Shown in pieces: positions 9,047-18,162 of a stretch of DNA of 64,000 bases (position 1 is its first letter; every line of letters begins with the position of its first letter). Below the pieces are notes generated by a model. It was given only the letters and a program-made list of their open reading frames with translations. It searched no databases and had not been told where the DNA came from. The position numbers were made by a program, and so were the translations under genes. The DNA comes from Candidatus Albibeggiatoa sp. nov. NOAA (GTDB lineage: Bacteria; Pseudomonadota; Gammaproteobacteria; Beggiatoales; Beggiatoaceae): the NCBI GenBank assembly GCA_025800385.1, contig JAOXRS010000136.1:1-64000 (forward strand), in the 5' to 3' direction.

Positions 9047-9139
9047 TGAGTGATTGTCCGTTAATCTATTTGGTAAGCTGAGGAAGTCATGTGCGAAAGC
9101 CTTGCACGTCACGGAGTACAAAGCTTTTTGCCGTACTGT

Positions 9140-9991
9140 TTAAGCTGCGTGAGAAATGCGCATAGATAAATCAATGGCTTTAATATCTTTGGTAATCGCG
9201 CCCACCGATATAAAATCCACACCTGTTTCTGCAATCGATTGAATGGTATTTAAATTAATGCCGCCAGAAGCTTCCAATTTCGCCCGACCATCCACTAATT
9301 GCACCGCTTCGCGTAACATATCTAAGTCAAAGTTATCCAATAATAAACGATCTGCGCCTGCATCCAATGCCTGTTGTACTTCATCAATGTCTTCAACTTC
9401 AATTTGTACGGGTAAATTTGCCATTTCCTTCGCTTTGGTCACCGCTTTTTGGATTGAACCCGCTGCCATAATGTGATTTTCTTTGATTAGAAACGCGTCA
9501 AATAAACCAATACGGTGATTCGTGCCGCCGCCACAGGTTACGGCATACTTTTGTGCAGTGCGTAAGTGAGGAACAGTTTTGCGGGTATCTAAAACGGCCG
9601 TATTTGTATGTTTGATTTGTTGGACGTAACGTTGAGTTTGGGTGGCAGTCGCAGAGAGTAATTGTAGAAAGTTTAAGGCAGTACGTTCACCTGTTAATAA
9701 GACTCTGGCGTTGCCTTCTAATGTGCATAAGGTTTGGTTGACTGTGACTTCATCGCCATCTTCAACAGACCAATTGATTTTGATATTGGGGTCTAATTGT
9801 TTAAACGTTTGTTCAAACCATGGTACACCACACACCGTCATGTCTTCACGGGTAATGACTTGTGCTGTCGCTTGTTGCTGTTCTGGCACTAACTGCGCAG
9901 TAATATCGCCTGTGCCAATATCTTCTTCTAAAGCATATTGAACGGTTTCATTTATATTGTTTGGTAATGGTGCTATGGCTTTATTTTTCAT
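9140..9991 (-). CDS. nadC: Nicotinate-nucleotide pyrophosphorylase (carboxylating), quinolinate phosphoribosyltransferase
   Basis: The 283-residue enzyme converts quinolinate and PRPP to nicotinate mononucleotide, CO2 and pyrophosphate in de novo NAD synthesis. Visible landmarks are the N-terminal EDIGTGDITAQL near residue 18, the active-site stretch TRKTVPHLRTAQKYAVTCGG near 136-155 containing the conserved Arg/Lys/His, HRIGLFDAFLIKENHI near 159, and the barrel end LEASGGINLNTIQSIAETG near 242 followed by ISVGAITK. Length and layout are standard. nadA and nadB are not in the window. Confidence 0.95.
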   Translation of the reverse strand: MKNKAIAPLPNNINETVQYALEEDIGTGDITAQLVPEQQQATAQVITREDMTVCGVPWFEQTFKQLDPNIKINWSVEDGDEVTVNQTLCTLEGNARVLLTGERTALNFLQLLSATATQTQRYVQQIKHTNTAVLDTRKTVPHLRTAQKYAVTCGGGTNHRIGLFDAFLIKENHIMAAGSIQKAVTKAKEMANLPVQIEVEDIDEVQQALDAGADRLLLDNFDLDMLREAVQLVDGRAKLEASGGINLNTIQSIAETGVDFISVGAITKDIKAIDLSMRISHAA

Positions 9992-10082
9992 GAATTATTA
10001 TAGTCATCTTGGTCAAACAGTGGTAGGCGTAAACATAATCGATAACAACCCTTAATGTAAATAGTGTCGAGGTAAATTTTTG

Positions 10083-10901
10083 TTAAATCGGCTGACAGGC
10101 TGGGCAGAAATAACTGGCACGTTGTCCAATCACAATTTTTTCAATCGTTGCTCGGCCACAGCTGCATTGTTCACCTGCTTTGCCATACACATGTAGCGTT
10201 TGCTGAAAATAGCCCGCTTGCCCATCAGCATTGGTGAAGTCTCGTAGAGTTGTGCCACCTTGTTGGATTGCAGTTGCTAGCACTTGTTTGATGTGTGCAA
10301 CCAATTTTTCATATTGCGCTAGGCCAACTTTTTGTGCAGGCGTTGAAGGATGAATATTGGCTAAAAATAGGGCTTCGTTCGCATAAATATTGCCCACACC
10401 CACCACAATATGGCTATCCATAATAAAGTTTTTGATTGCTACCCGCTTCGGCCGTGATTTTTTGTAAAGGTATTCGCCCGTTAAATCTTGTTCCAGTGGC
10501 TCAACACCCAATACTGAAATCAGTTTATGTTGTTCAACCGCTTGATCTGTCCATAGCAAGCAACCGAAACGGCGCGGATCATGATAACGCAAGCATAAAT
10601 CATCTTGAAAAATAATATCGATATGATCGTGTTTTTTGATCGGTGTCTGTGTTGGTAAAACGCGGAAACTGCCTGACATACCTAAATGACTGATTAAATG
10701 GCCATTGGGGAATGTCAATAATATATATTTTCCGCGGCGTTGAATGGTTTGGATGGTTTGTTGCGCTAAAGTGTCTGGCAAATGTTCGGGTACAGGCCAG
10801 CGCAACTTTGGTTGCCGAATAATAACTTGTTTGACTGTTTTGGATTTTAAGTTGTGGACGATACCATTTTTAGTGGTTTCCACTTCTGGTAATTCAGGCA
10901 T
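10083..10901 (-). CDS. mutM: Formamidopyrimidine-DNA glycosylase (Fpg/MutM)
   Basis: This 272-residue base-excision repair enzyme removes 8-oxoguanine and Fapy lesions and nicks the abasic site. The N-terminus MPELPEVETT supplies the catalytic proline and glutamate after Met removal; the lysine in RRGKYILL (near residue 56) and the motif DPRRFG (near 107-112) bind the DNA backbone; VGVGNIYANEALF (near 167) is the helix-two-turn-helix. A C-terminal zinc ribbon is present, but its first half reads CSCG (C-x-C) where the family nearly always has C-x2-C, while the second half FCPAC is normal. Total length is unchanged because one residue is gained after it. Confidence 0.95.
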   Translation of the reverse strand: MPELPEVETTKNGIVHNLKSKTVKQVIIRQPKLRWPVPEHLPDTLAQQTIQTIQRRGKYILLTFPNGHLISHLGMSGSFRVLPTQTPIKKHDHIDIIFQDDLCLRYHDPRRFGCLLWTDQAVEQHKLISVLGVEPLEQDLTGEYLYKKSRPKRVAIKNFIMDSHIVVGVGNIYANEALFLANIHPSTPAQKVGLAQYEKLVAHIKQVLATAIQQGGTTLRDFTNADGQAGYFQQTLHVYGKAGEQCSCGRATIEKIVIGQRASYFCPACQPI

Positions 10902-10980
10902 GTGCTAACATCGCTATAAAAACTAAAATATTAGCATATTTCTAATTGAGTATTGACGGGTTATGTTGTGCTTCTAGGAT

Positions 10981-11017
10981 TGAAAAATATGGCTGTACTC
11001 AAATGTAAATACAGCCA
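10981..11017 (-). terminator. Rho-independent terminator of the mrcA-plsY-lipoprotein transcript
   Basis: On the minus strand GGCTGTA / TACAGCC with a 12-base loop is followed by ATATTTTTC. It lies immediately after the stop of the lipoprotein gene that ends the operon. Confidence 0.75.
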
Positions 11018-11023
11018 ATATAT

Positions 11024-11845
11024 TTACTGACAACCAAATGCCACAGAAGCATCTACTTGACGCATTTTTACTTCACCTGTTTCGTCTAAATACACCATAC
11101 GACCATCATAAGTAATATGACTGCTGGTGGTGACAGGCGCGACACAATTTGGTGGTGCAATTTCTTCTGGCGGTTGCCCAACACGAATTGCCCACGCTCT
11201 GGTATTTTGATTATTGGTCAGAATAATGTAGTTATCAACATGCCACGTTGCATTCACAGGCTCATCGATCGGAATCACTATAGGATCAGTAATAATATTC
11301 AAGTTGTTGGAATACAAAAACTCGACACTGACTTCACCACAATCTAAGCTAAACACATGTGCTAACAAAGCCCCATCAGGCGAAGGAATCACCGTGTGAT
11401 AGACTTGAGGCAATGGTTTATTATCAACACGCGGAATGTCTGCACAAGGTTGATGTTCACTGTCAGGCGTTTCAATTACTAATATTTCATGGCCTTTTTC
11501 ATCAATGCGATCAAAGCGTCTTGCACCCGTTGGCATCAGCGACTCCATAATAAAATAGCCCGCTTGCTTCATATAATATAAATTGCCATTTTGATGCTCA
11601 CGTACTTCTGTTACAGCCCGCCGTTCAGAACCGTCCATGTTTTGCACATATAACTGATGTTTAAAGTTATTTCTTTCCGAACCTTTTTCATCATACTGCA
11701 ATTCAATCACAGCCACGTCTGTTGCATCGTCCGCCCAGACAACTTGATTATTTTTTTGCTTGGGTACCCAAGTTTGCTTTTCTTGATTGGTTGCACAGCC
11801 GCCAATTAAACCGACCAAAAATAAAATACTAATGAGCTTTCTCAT
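11024..11845 (-). CDS. Lipoprotein of unknown function
   Basis: The 273-residue product starts MRKLISILFLVGLIGGC, a lipoprotein signal with lipobox IGGC, so it should be anchored by Cys17. The start at 11845 has a GGGG Shine-Dalgarno 7 bases upstream, better than an in-frame start 16 codons earlier that would lie within 5 bases of plsY. The rest is beta-rich, with lines such as VDEKGHEILVIETPD, VIPSPDGALLAHVFS and HITYDGRMVYLDETG that resemble TolB-like/beta-propeller blades, though too few for a full propeller. Six cysteines besides the lipidated one occur or nearly so in the C-terminal two thirds. It follows plsY by 44 bases and is the last gene of the operon. The family is not recognised. 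Confidence 0.75.
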   Translation of the reverse strand: MRKLISILFLVGLIGGCATNQEKQTWVPKQKNNQVVWADDATDVAVIELQYDEKGSERNNFKHQLYVQNMDGSERRAVTEVREHQNGNLYYMKQAGYFIMESLMPTGARRFDRIDEKGHEILVIETPDSEHQPCADIPRVDNKPLPQVYHTVIPSPDGALLAHVFSLDCGEVSVEFLYSNNLNIITDPIVIPIDEPVNATWHVDNYIILTNNQNTRAWAIRVGQPPEEIAPPNCVAPVTTSSHITYDGRMVYLDETGEVKMRQVDASVAFGCQ

Positions 11846-11889
11846 GTAAACCCCATTTGATTGTAAGATTGCAATAGTGAATGTGACGA

Positions 11890-12492
11890 TCACGAACTGG
11901 ATGACGAGAATTTAATTTTGCCTTCAGTGCCATTCATCAGCTTTTGAATATTGGATTGATGCCGCCAAAAGATCAACACTGTAATCACCACATTCACAAT
12001 CACGTAATGATCCACACCTGAAAACCAATACATATAAACAGGAGTCATTGCAGCAGTAATTAAGGCCGCCAAAGAGGAATAACGGAAACTAAACGCCATC
12101 ACTAACCACGTTAATAACGCGCCAACACCTACCATCCAGTGCAACGCTAACAAGACACCCAGCGCAGTTGCAACACCTTTACCACCTTTAAAGTTGAAAA
12201 AGATTGGATATAAATGCCCTAAGAATACGGCTAATGCACTGAGCGCAACGATTAAACTGCTATCGGTTAATAACTTTGCCAATAAAACAGCGACCACACC
12301 TTTCATCATATCTAAAATTAAGGTGATAATCGCGGCTTTTTTACCACCATGCCGTAACACGTTGGTTGCACCGGGATTGCCTGAACCTAAGGTTCTTGGG
12401 TCTTCATAACCCATCACTTTGCAGACCACGACTGCAGACGAAAATGAGCCTAATAAATAAGCCACTACAACAAGACTAATATCAATTAACAT
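11890..12492 (-). CDS. plsY: Glycerol-3-phosphate acyltransferase PlsY
   Basis: The 200-residue inner-membrane enzyme transfers acyl groups from acyl-phosphate to sn-glycerol 3-phosphate to make lysophosphatidic acid, the first step of phospholipid synthesis in the PlsX/PlsY route. Family motifs are intact: SFSSAVVVCK near residue 17, GSGNPGATNVLR near 37-48, and FKGGKGVATALG near 101-112. Five or so membrane spans are evident. The C-terminus ends in a serine run. It lies 8 bases after the mrcA stop, so the genes are co-transcribed. Confidence 0.95.
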   Translation of the reverse strand: MLIDISLVVVAYLLGSFSSAVVVCKVMGYEDPRTLGSGNPGATNVLRHGGKKAAIITLILDMMKGVVAVLLAKLLTDSSLIVALSALAVFLGHLYPIFFNFKGGKGVATALGVLLALHWMVGVGALLTWLVMAFSFRYSSLAALITAAMTPVYMYWFSGVDHYVIVNVVITVLIFWRHQSNIQKLMNGTEGKIKFSSSSS

Positions 12493-12500
12493 AAGCAGTC

Positions 12501-14954
12501 CTAGAACAAAGGTTCTCCCAGTGTCAAAGCATGTTCCGAAGAATCATCAGTAGGTTTATAAATCGCGTACCGTTTAGGCACATTTTCTTTATAGAAGTAT
12601 TCAAATTTTGCGTTCGGAGTTTGGCTAGTCGCAAGGAAACCCGTTGCAGGATCAATTTTGGCTGACACAATCCCCTGAGGCATCGCGAGTGAACGCACTT
12701 TATATGATTGCAACGCTTGGCGCATGTAATCAATCCACATAGGTAAAGCCGCCCGTGATCCCGTTTCTTTTTTACCTAACGAACGTGGACGATCAAAACC
12801 AATCCATGCCGTGGTGACAATATTCGCATTAAAGCCAGAGAACCATGCATCACGCTGATCGTTGGTTGTACCTGTTTTACCTGCCAAATCGCTGCGTTTT
12901 AACTTCATTGCCCGCACCGCTGTACCACGTTTAATCACGTCTTTCATCATTGAAGTTAATGTCCAAGCATTGCGATCATCAATCACTCTTGGTGCATGGC
13001 TATATTGCGGTTGATCTAAATCTGCCCCCGATTGAATCGTATATTCTGGGCAATTTTTACACACTTCCAAAGCATCGGTTTTAAATAACAAATGACCTGT
13101 CATATTCTCGATTTTGCTAACAATGTATGGCTTAATTAAATAACCACCATTCGCAAACGCCGCATAGCCTCGCGCTAATTCTAAAGGTGTCACATCGCCT
13201 GTACCTAAAGAAATAGTAAGGTTCTTCGGAATTCGATCTCGTTCAAAACCAAATTTCACCACATGTTCAATTGCAGGTGTAACTCCGATATTGTTAAGCA
13301 AACGAATTGAAACCAAGTTGCGTGAGAATGTTAACGCAGTTCGCAAATTGGTAGGCCCGTAAAAGCGATGAGTGAAGTTTTTCGGTTTCCATAACTTATT
13401 GCCTGCACGGAATACCACAGGCGCATCGTTAATCATGCTGGCAGGTGTAAAACCATGTTCTAAAGCCGCAGAATAAATAAAAGGTTTGAAATTAGACCCC
13501 GGTTGACGGAAGGCTTGAGTGACGCGATTAAATTTACTCTGATAAAAATCAAAGCCGCCTGCTAAAGATAAAATAGCACCTGTATTCGGGTCTAAACTAA
13601 CGAGCGCGCCCTCAACTTGTGGTACTTCGGACAATCGCCATACCGCTACTTTTTCACCTGCTTCATTTTTCACCGAGCCAACTTGACGCGCCATAATCAC
13701 ATCGCCCCGTTTCACAATAGCAGAGGCAGTTTTAGGCAAGCCCCCACGTCGATTATCATGCACATAACGTCGCGCCCAACGTAAATTTTTCCAATTAATG
13801 GTGAACTCGCCGACTTTTTTGTTATAAACCACAATAGATTGTTTATTGACTTTCATCACCACACTGGCAAGCAAACCACCGTAATTAGGGTAATCCTTTA
13901 AAGCTTTATCCGCTACTTTAGTGATTTCTTCAGCAGCAAGCTCTTCAGTCGCTTCAGGTAATTCAACATGACCAGATACACCACGATAACCATGTCGTTC
14001 ATCATAATTCAATAAATTACGGCGTAAAGCACGTTGTGCCGAATTTTGTAAAGAAGAACGCACCGTTGTATATACATTGAAACCTTTGGTATAAGCCGCA
14101 TCACCATATAATTCTTCCATATATTGCCGTGCCATTTCTGCAACATGTGGTGCGTTTAATTCTGTTTCAGCTTTGTATAGTTTGGCAGTATTCGGCTGTT
14201 GAACCGAGGTCTCATATGTAGTTTTGTCAATGTAACCCAATTCATTCATACGTCTTAAAATATAATTGCGGCGTTCCATTGCTCGCGTAGGGTCAGCAAT
14301 CGGATTCGAAGAAGAAGGGAATTTAGGAATACCCGCTAACATGGCATATTCAGCCACTTCCAGTTCTTTCAAAGGACGGGAATAATACGTGTAAGAAGCA
14401 GCTTGAATCCCATAAGCCCGTTGCCCGAAATAAATTTTATTAAAATATAACTCTAAAATCTCATCTTTGGTTAAAGTCTGTTCAATGCGTAAAGCAAGCA
14501 AAATTTCTTTAAATTTACGATCAAAACTACGTTCAGGAGTTAAAAACAGATTCTTCGCCACCTGCATCGTAATCGTACTACCCCCCTGACGAATTTCGCC
14601 TCGGGTTTTGACTAGATGAACCGCTGCCCGCACCAAACTTTTAAAATTAACCCCGCTATGTTCAAAGAACTTATTATCTTCTGTTGCCAACATCGCATGG
14701 ATCATCATAGGCGGAATTTTGTGTACTTCAATTGGAATACGGCGTTGTGTGCCAAACTCAGCCATATATTTGCCATCATGGCTATATACACGCAGTGGAA
14801 TTTGAAAATCAATCGACTTAATATGTTCAATAGAAGGGAGTTGAGGCAAGAAATAACCCACAACAACTGCTACACCTGTGGCGGCAAATAAGCCTAACAA
14901 TAACGTCATAAGCAACGTCACGCGCAGCATAGTATAAAAATAAGTTCTAATCAT
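12501..14954 (-). CDS. mrcA: Penicillin-binding protein 1A (bifunctional transglycosylase/transpeptidase)
   Basis: This 817-residue class A PBP polymerises lipid II and cross-links peptidoglycan. Order: short cytoplasmic tail and one membrane span (residues 8-35); GT51 transglycosylase (about 50-235) with EDNKFFEHSG carrying the catalytic Glu, and RQGGSTITMQVAKNLFL; an OB-like insert (about 310-430) typical of PBP1A; transpeptidase (about 440-760) with the serine motif SNFK (Ser487), SRN in TFSRNLVSIRLL, and KTGT in LAGKTGTTNDQRDAWFSG. The ATG at 14954 is preferred to a TTG five codons upstream, which has no Shine-Dalgarno. It heads an operon with plsY and a lipoprotein. Confidence 0.96.
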   Translation of the reverse strand: MIRTYFYTMLRVTLLMTLLLGLFAATGVAVVVGYFLPQLPSIEHIKSIDFQIPLRVYSHDGKYMAEFGTQRRIPIEVHKIPPMMIHAMLATEDNKFFEHSGVNFKSLVRAAVHLVKTRGEIRQGGSTITMQVAKNLFLTPERSFDRKFKEILLALRIEQTLTKDEILELYFNKIYFGQRAYGIQAASYTYYSRPLKELEVAEYAMLAGIPKFPSSSNPIADPTRAMERRNYILRRMNELGYIDKTTYETSVQQPNTAKLYKAETELNAPHVAEMARQYMEELYGDAAYTKGFNVYTTVRSSLQNSAQRALRRNLLNYDERHGYRGVSGHVELPEATEELAAEEITKVADKALKDYPNYGGLLASVVMKVNKQSIVVYNKKVGEFTINWKNLRWARRYVHDNRRGGLPKTASAIVKRGDVIMARQVGSVKNEAGEKVAVWRLSEVPQVEGALVSLDPNTGAILSLAGGFDFYQSKFNRVTQAFRQPGSNFKPFIYSAALEHGFTPASMINDAPVVFRAGNKLWKPKNFTHRFYGPTNLRTALTFSRNLVSIRLLNNIGVTPAIEHVVKFGFERDRIPKNLTISLGTGDVTPLELARGYAAFANGGYLIKPYIVSKIENMTGHLLFKTDALEVCKNCPEYTIQSGADLDQPQYSHAPRVIDDRNAWTLTSMMKDVIKRGTAVRAMKLKRSDLAGKTGTTNDQRDAWFSGFNANIVTTAWIGFDRPRSLGKKETGSRAALPMWIDYMRQALQSYKVRSLAMPQGIVSAKIDPATGFLATSQTPNAKFEYFYKENVPKRYAIYKPTDDSSEHALTLGEPLF

Positions 14955-15072
14955 GGTAGAGTTCAACAAATTGCTTAATCATATTTTATCTGTTCAAGTT
15001 TGATGGCACAATGAACGCTTAACCAATAAGTATAACAATCCGTAATAAATAGTCCATAGTGAGAGCGTTGTA

Positions 15073-15078
15073 TATAAT
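15073..15078 (+). promoter_or_regulatory. Likely -10 element for the gamma carbonic anhydrase gene
   Basis: A perfect TATAAT lies 45 bases before the start codon. No convincing -35 is seen at 16-18 bases upstream. An extended -10 TG is also lacking, so the promoter may need an activator. Confidence 0.4.
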
Positions 15079-15122
15079 CTCTCAAAATATTGTTATCACT
15101 CACATAATAAGTTTGAAAGCCT

Positions 15123-15647
15123 ATGATTCGTCCATTTGAAAACCTAACACCTAATGTTGCAGATTCTGCTTATATTGACCCTCAAGCGGTTGTCATCGGT
15201 GATGTGACCGTAGGGGAACAAGCATCTATTTTTCCGATGGCAGTTGCCCGTGGAGATATTCATCGTATCGAAATCGGTGCACGTACCAATGTGCAAGATG
15301 GCTCGATTTTACATGTAACACATGACAGTGCTTATTGCCCCGGTGGTTTACCATTAATTATTGGTGAAGATGTTACGGTTGGCCATCAAGTCACGCTTCA
15401 TGCTTGTACGATTGGTCACCATTGTTTAATTGGTATGGGATCAGTCGTTTTAGACGGCGCGGTATTAGAACCTTATGTTTTATTGGGTGCGGGTAGCCTC
15501 GTTTCACCACATAAAACCTTGGAAGGCGGCTTTTTGTGGCGCGGTAGCCCTGCTAAGAAAATCCGTCCTTTGACAGAGAAAGAAATGCAGTATTTCGAGT
15601 ACTCAGCACAAAACTATGTGAAATTGGCTCAGCGTTACAAAAACTAG
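15123..15647 (+). CDS. Gamma carbonic anhydrase family protein (YrdA-like)
   Basis: The 174-residue protein is a left-handed beta-helix of hexapeptide repeats, as in gamma-class carbonic anhydrases and their YrdA/PaaY/CaiE relatives. The repeat core spans about residues 15-150 and includes IDPQAVVIGDVTVGEQASI, VARGDIHRIEIGARTNVQDG and HVTHDS. The metal-binding histidines of the family can be placed in ILHVTHD (near 63-66), VGHQVTLH (near 86-91) and the following turn TIGHHCLIGMGSVV. The conserved Arg-Asp-Gln set (R39, D41, Q56 region) is present. A C-terminal helix packs the trimer. Whether it hydrates CO2 is uncertain; many members have other or unknown roles. Confidence 0.85.
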   Translation: MIRPFENLTPNVADSAYIDPQAVVIGDVTVGEQASIFPMAVARGDIHRIEIGARTNVQDGSILHVTHDSAYCPGGLPLIIGEDVTVGHQVTLHACTIGHHCLIGMGSVVLDGAVLEPYVLLGAGSLVSPHKTLEGGFLWRGSPAKKIRPLTEKEMQYFEYSAQNYVKLAQRYKN

Positions 15648-15831
15648 CCAAAACTCAGAACCCATCAGAAAAATCTATGATTGAGACAGAATTATTACAT
15701 TTTTTCTAATGCTGCACTCATTTTGTAAAGAAAAACATTTATACTTAAGATATTAGTATTGGGTAAGCCAATGAATCATGTTTAGCCACATAGTAATTTG
15801 ATTGAGTATATTAGCAAAATAAGATATAAGC

Positions 15832-15860
15832 TGGCATAGTATGTGTTGTGCAACATGCCA
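15832..15860. repeat. Inverted repeat upstream of the PAS histidine kinase gene
   Basis: TGGCAT (15832-15837) and ATGCCA (15855-15860) flank an inner GTTG-TG-CAAC. It lies 50-80 bases before the start codon and could be an operator or a 5'-UTR stem. Its stem is asymmetric and no T-run follows, so it is not a terminator. Confidence 0.35.
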
Positions 15861-15911
15861 TAATTTAGAATATTGCGTTTTGCTAATTTTTTTATGAACT
15901 GGTGAGTAATT

Positions 15912-18131
15912 ATGCCTCTTCCAAGATTAGATATCGATGACAAAATCAAGGGAGATACTAGATTGACAAGGAAGTCAGATGATGTTCAAGCCATGCAACA
16001 GCAGATTGCAGCACTTGAAGCCCAAGTAAAGCAGTTGGCCACAGAAAAAAATGACTTAGAAATCTCCTTAGAAATGATTACAGCCCATGCGGACACCGTT
16101 GAGGCTGAATTACTAGATGCGCGTAATAATTTAGAAGACCAAGTGACTCATCGAACCCAAGAACTGGCCGAAAAAAACATCTTGCTTGAAACAGAAATGC
16201 AAGAGCGTACCCGTATTCAAGTTTTACAGCGCAACAATCTAATATTTTTACAAGCGTTACTTAATAGTATTCCCAATCCCATTTTCTACAAAGACTTAAA
16301 TGGTTATTACTTAGGCTGTAACCATGCTTATGAACAATATTTAGGGGTTAAAAAAGAGCGGCTTATTGGTCATGTTCCCAGTGAATTTTTACCTCCAGAG
16401 ATTGCACAGCAAGAAATTGCTATTGATGCAGAAATATTTACTTCATTAACACCCAGAGTATATGAATCCTCATTACCTTTTGCTGATGGCAATATTCACC
16501 AAGTCATCTGTCATAAGTCTGTGTTTCATGATGCGGATGATAGCTTAGCTGGCATGGTGGGGATTATGGTGGATATTAGCGAACGCAAACATGCTGAAGC
16601 TCGCCTCAAAGTCAGCGAGAAACGGTTTAGACAATTATTCGAGCACGCGCCGATTGGGATTATTTTGGTGGATAGTGAAGGCCACTTTGTACAAACCAAT
16701 GCTATGTTTCAACATATCTGTGGTTATTCAGCCAAAGAAATTAAGCAACTGACCTATCAAAATATTAGTTGTGAAAGAGAATATGAAATCACCAAACAGC
16801 AGCTCACAGAATTGCAATTGGGTACACGTCAATCGATCAGCGATGAAAAACGTTTAGTGCACAAAGAAGGGCATTCAATTTGGTGTAATATTGCCGCTGT
16901 GCCTGTGCATGATGAGCAAGGTAGTTTTCAATATGTGATTGCCAGTATTGAAGATATTACTGCCCGCCGCCAAGCTGAAGAAGCTTTACGTAAAAGTGAA
17001 GAGCGGTTTGAGTTGGCTATGAAAGGGGCAAATGATGGCTTGTGGGATTGGCTTATTAATGAAGGCCAACTGTTCTTAACCGATCGTTGGAAAGAAATGC
17101 TGGGTTATGAACATGACGAATTAGATAACACAATTAAGCAATGGTATGCCTTGATTCATCCACATGACAAAGATGAAATGCTATCACATATTCAAGCCTA
17201 TTTAGGTAAACAACAACCATCATATGAGCATACTTACCGAATGCAACATAAAAGTGGTAGCTATGTGTGGATATTAGATCGGGGTATTGCGGTGTGGGAT
17301 GAGCAAACGGGTCAACCTTATCGCATGGTTGGCACGCATATGGACTTGACCGAACAGAAAGAAGCCGAAAAAGCCTTAATTGAAGCTAAAAATGCAGCTG
17401 AAATGGCCAACCGTTCTAAAACCCGTTTTATGGCTAATATGAGTCATGAGCTACGTACGCCGTTAAATGCCATCATTGGTTATAGCGAAATGCTGCAAGA
17501 AGATTTAGAAGAGGAAGGTTTAGAAGATTTACTGCCTGATTTAGATTATATTCATAAAGCAGGTGAAAACTTGCTCGGTATCATTGGTGATATTTTAGAC
17601 ATTACCAAAATCGAATCAGGTTATATGCAAGTCAGTTATGAGACTTTTGAGCTTGCCCCTATCATTGGACATATTTTAGATGCAGTTCATCCTGTCATTT
17701 CAGAAAATGGCAATGCATTGCATACCCAAGTACAAGCCAGTTTAGGCAAAATGTACTCTTGTAAAATTGGTCTTAAACAGTGTTTACTTAATTTGTTAAC
17801 CAATGCGGATAAATTCACCGAGCAAGGACAAATCTGGTTTAGTGTATCTAAAGTGGTACGAGATGAGACTGAGTGGGTTCTATTTGAAATCCGTGATACA
17901 GGTATTGGAATTAAAGCGGAACAAATTGAACATTTATTTAAGCCATTTACCCAAGAAGATGATTCTAGTACTCGCAAATATGGCGGTACGGGTTTAGGCT
18001 TGAGCATTACACAATTTTACTCTACAAAAATGGGTGGGGTGATTGAAGTGGAAAGTGAAGTCGGTCAAGGTTCTACTTTTACACTCTGCATTCCAACTAC
18101 TGTACCTGAGCACTTACTTGAGCAAATATAA
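15912..18131 (+). CDS. PAS-domain sensor histidine kinase, soluble
   Basis: The 739-residue kinase lacks membrane spans, so it senses cytoplasmic or membrane-proximal signals. Order: N-terminal coiled coil (about 24-105), PAS1 (about 108-226), PAS2 (about 236-351), PAS3 of the PAS_3 type (about 362-483, with WDWLINEGQLFLTDRWKEML), HisKA with the phospho-acceptor His512 in [20 protein letters not shown], and HATPase_c (about 615-732) with N box LLTNADKF, G1 DTGIGI and G2 GGTGLGLS. There is no receiver domain. A GGTGAG Shine-Dalgarno precedes the ATG by 5-6 bases. No response regulator is adjacent; the next gene, glgP, is convergent. Confidence 0.93.
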   Translation: MPLPRLDIDDKIKGDTRLTRKSDDVQAMQQQIAALEAQVKQLATEKNDLEISLEMITAHADTVEAELLDARNNLEDQVTHRTQELAEKNILLETEMQERTRIQVLQRNNLIFLQALLNSIPNPIFYKDLNGYYLGCNHAYEQYLGVKKERLIGHVPSEFLPPEIAQQEIAIDAEIFTSLTPRVYESSLPFADGNIHQVICHKSVFHDADDSLAGMVGIMVDISERKHAEARLKVSEKRFRQLFEHAPIGIILVDSEGHFVQTNAMFQHICGYSAKEIKQLTYQNISCEREYEITKQQLTELQLGTRQSISDEKRLVHKEGHSIWCNIAAVPVHDEQGSFQYVIASIEDITARRQAEEALRKSEERFELAMKGANDGLWDWLINEGQLFLTDRWKEMLGYEHDELDNTIKQWYALIHPHDKDEMLSHIQAYLGKQQPSYEHTYRMQHKSGSYVWILDRGIAVWDEQTGQPYRMVGTHMDLTEQKEAEKALIEAKNAAEMANRSKTRFMANMSHELRTPLNAIIGYSEMLQEDLEEEGLEDLLPDLDYIHKAGENLLGIIGDILDITKIESGYMQVSYETFELAPIIGHILDAVHPVISENGNALHTQVQASLGKMYSCKIGLKQCLLNLLTNADKFTEQGQIWFSVSKVVRDETEWVLFEIRDTGIGIKAEQIEHLFKPFTQEDDSSTRKYGGTGLGLSITQFYSTKMGGVIEVESEVGQGSTFTLCIPTTVPEHLLEQI

Positions 18132-18150
18132 GGAGTGCAATCCACACTCC
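18132..18150. terminator. Hairpin between convergent kinase and glgP genes
   Basis: GGAGTG / CACTCC with a 7-base loop begins directly after the kinase stop and precedes the glgP stop. The minus strand has TTATATTT after the stem, so it may serve glgP weakly; the plus strand has no T-run. The stem opening GGAGTGCAA recurs in the hairpin after dgt at 59.5 kb. Confidence 0.45.
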
Positions 18151-18162
18151 ATATGATTGATA

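Noticed and set aside
9642-9941. 99-codon plus-strand frame within nadC
   Set aside because: It lies wholly antisense to nadC, lacks a Shine-Dalgarno and shows no family.
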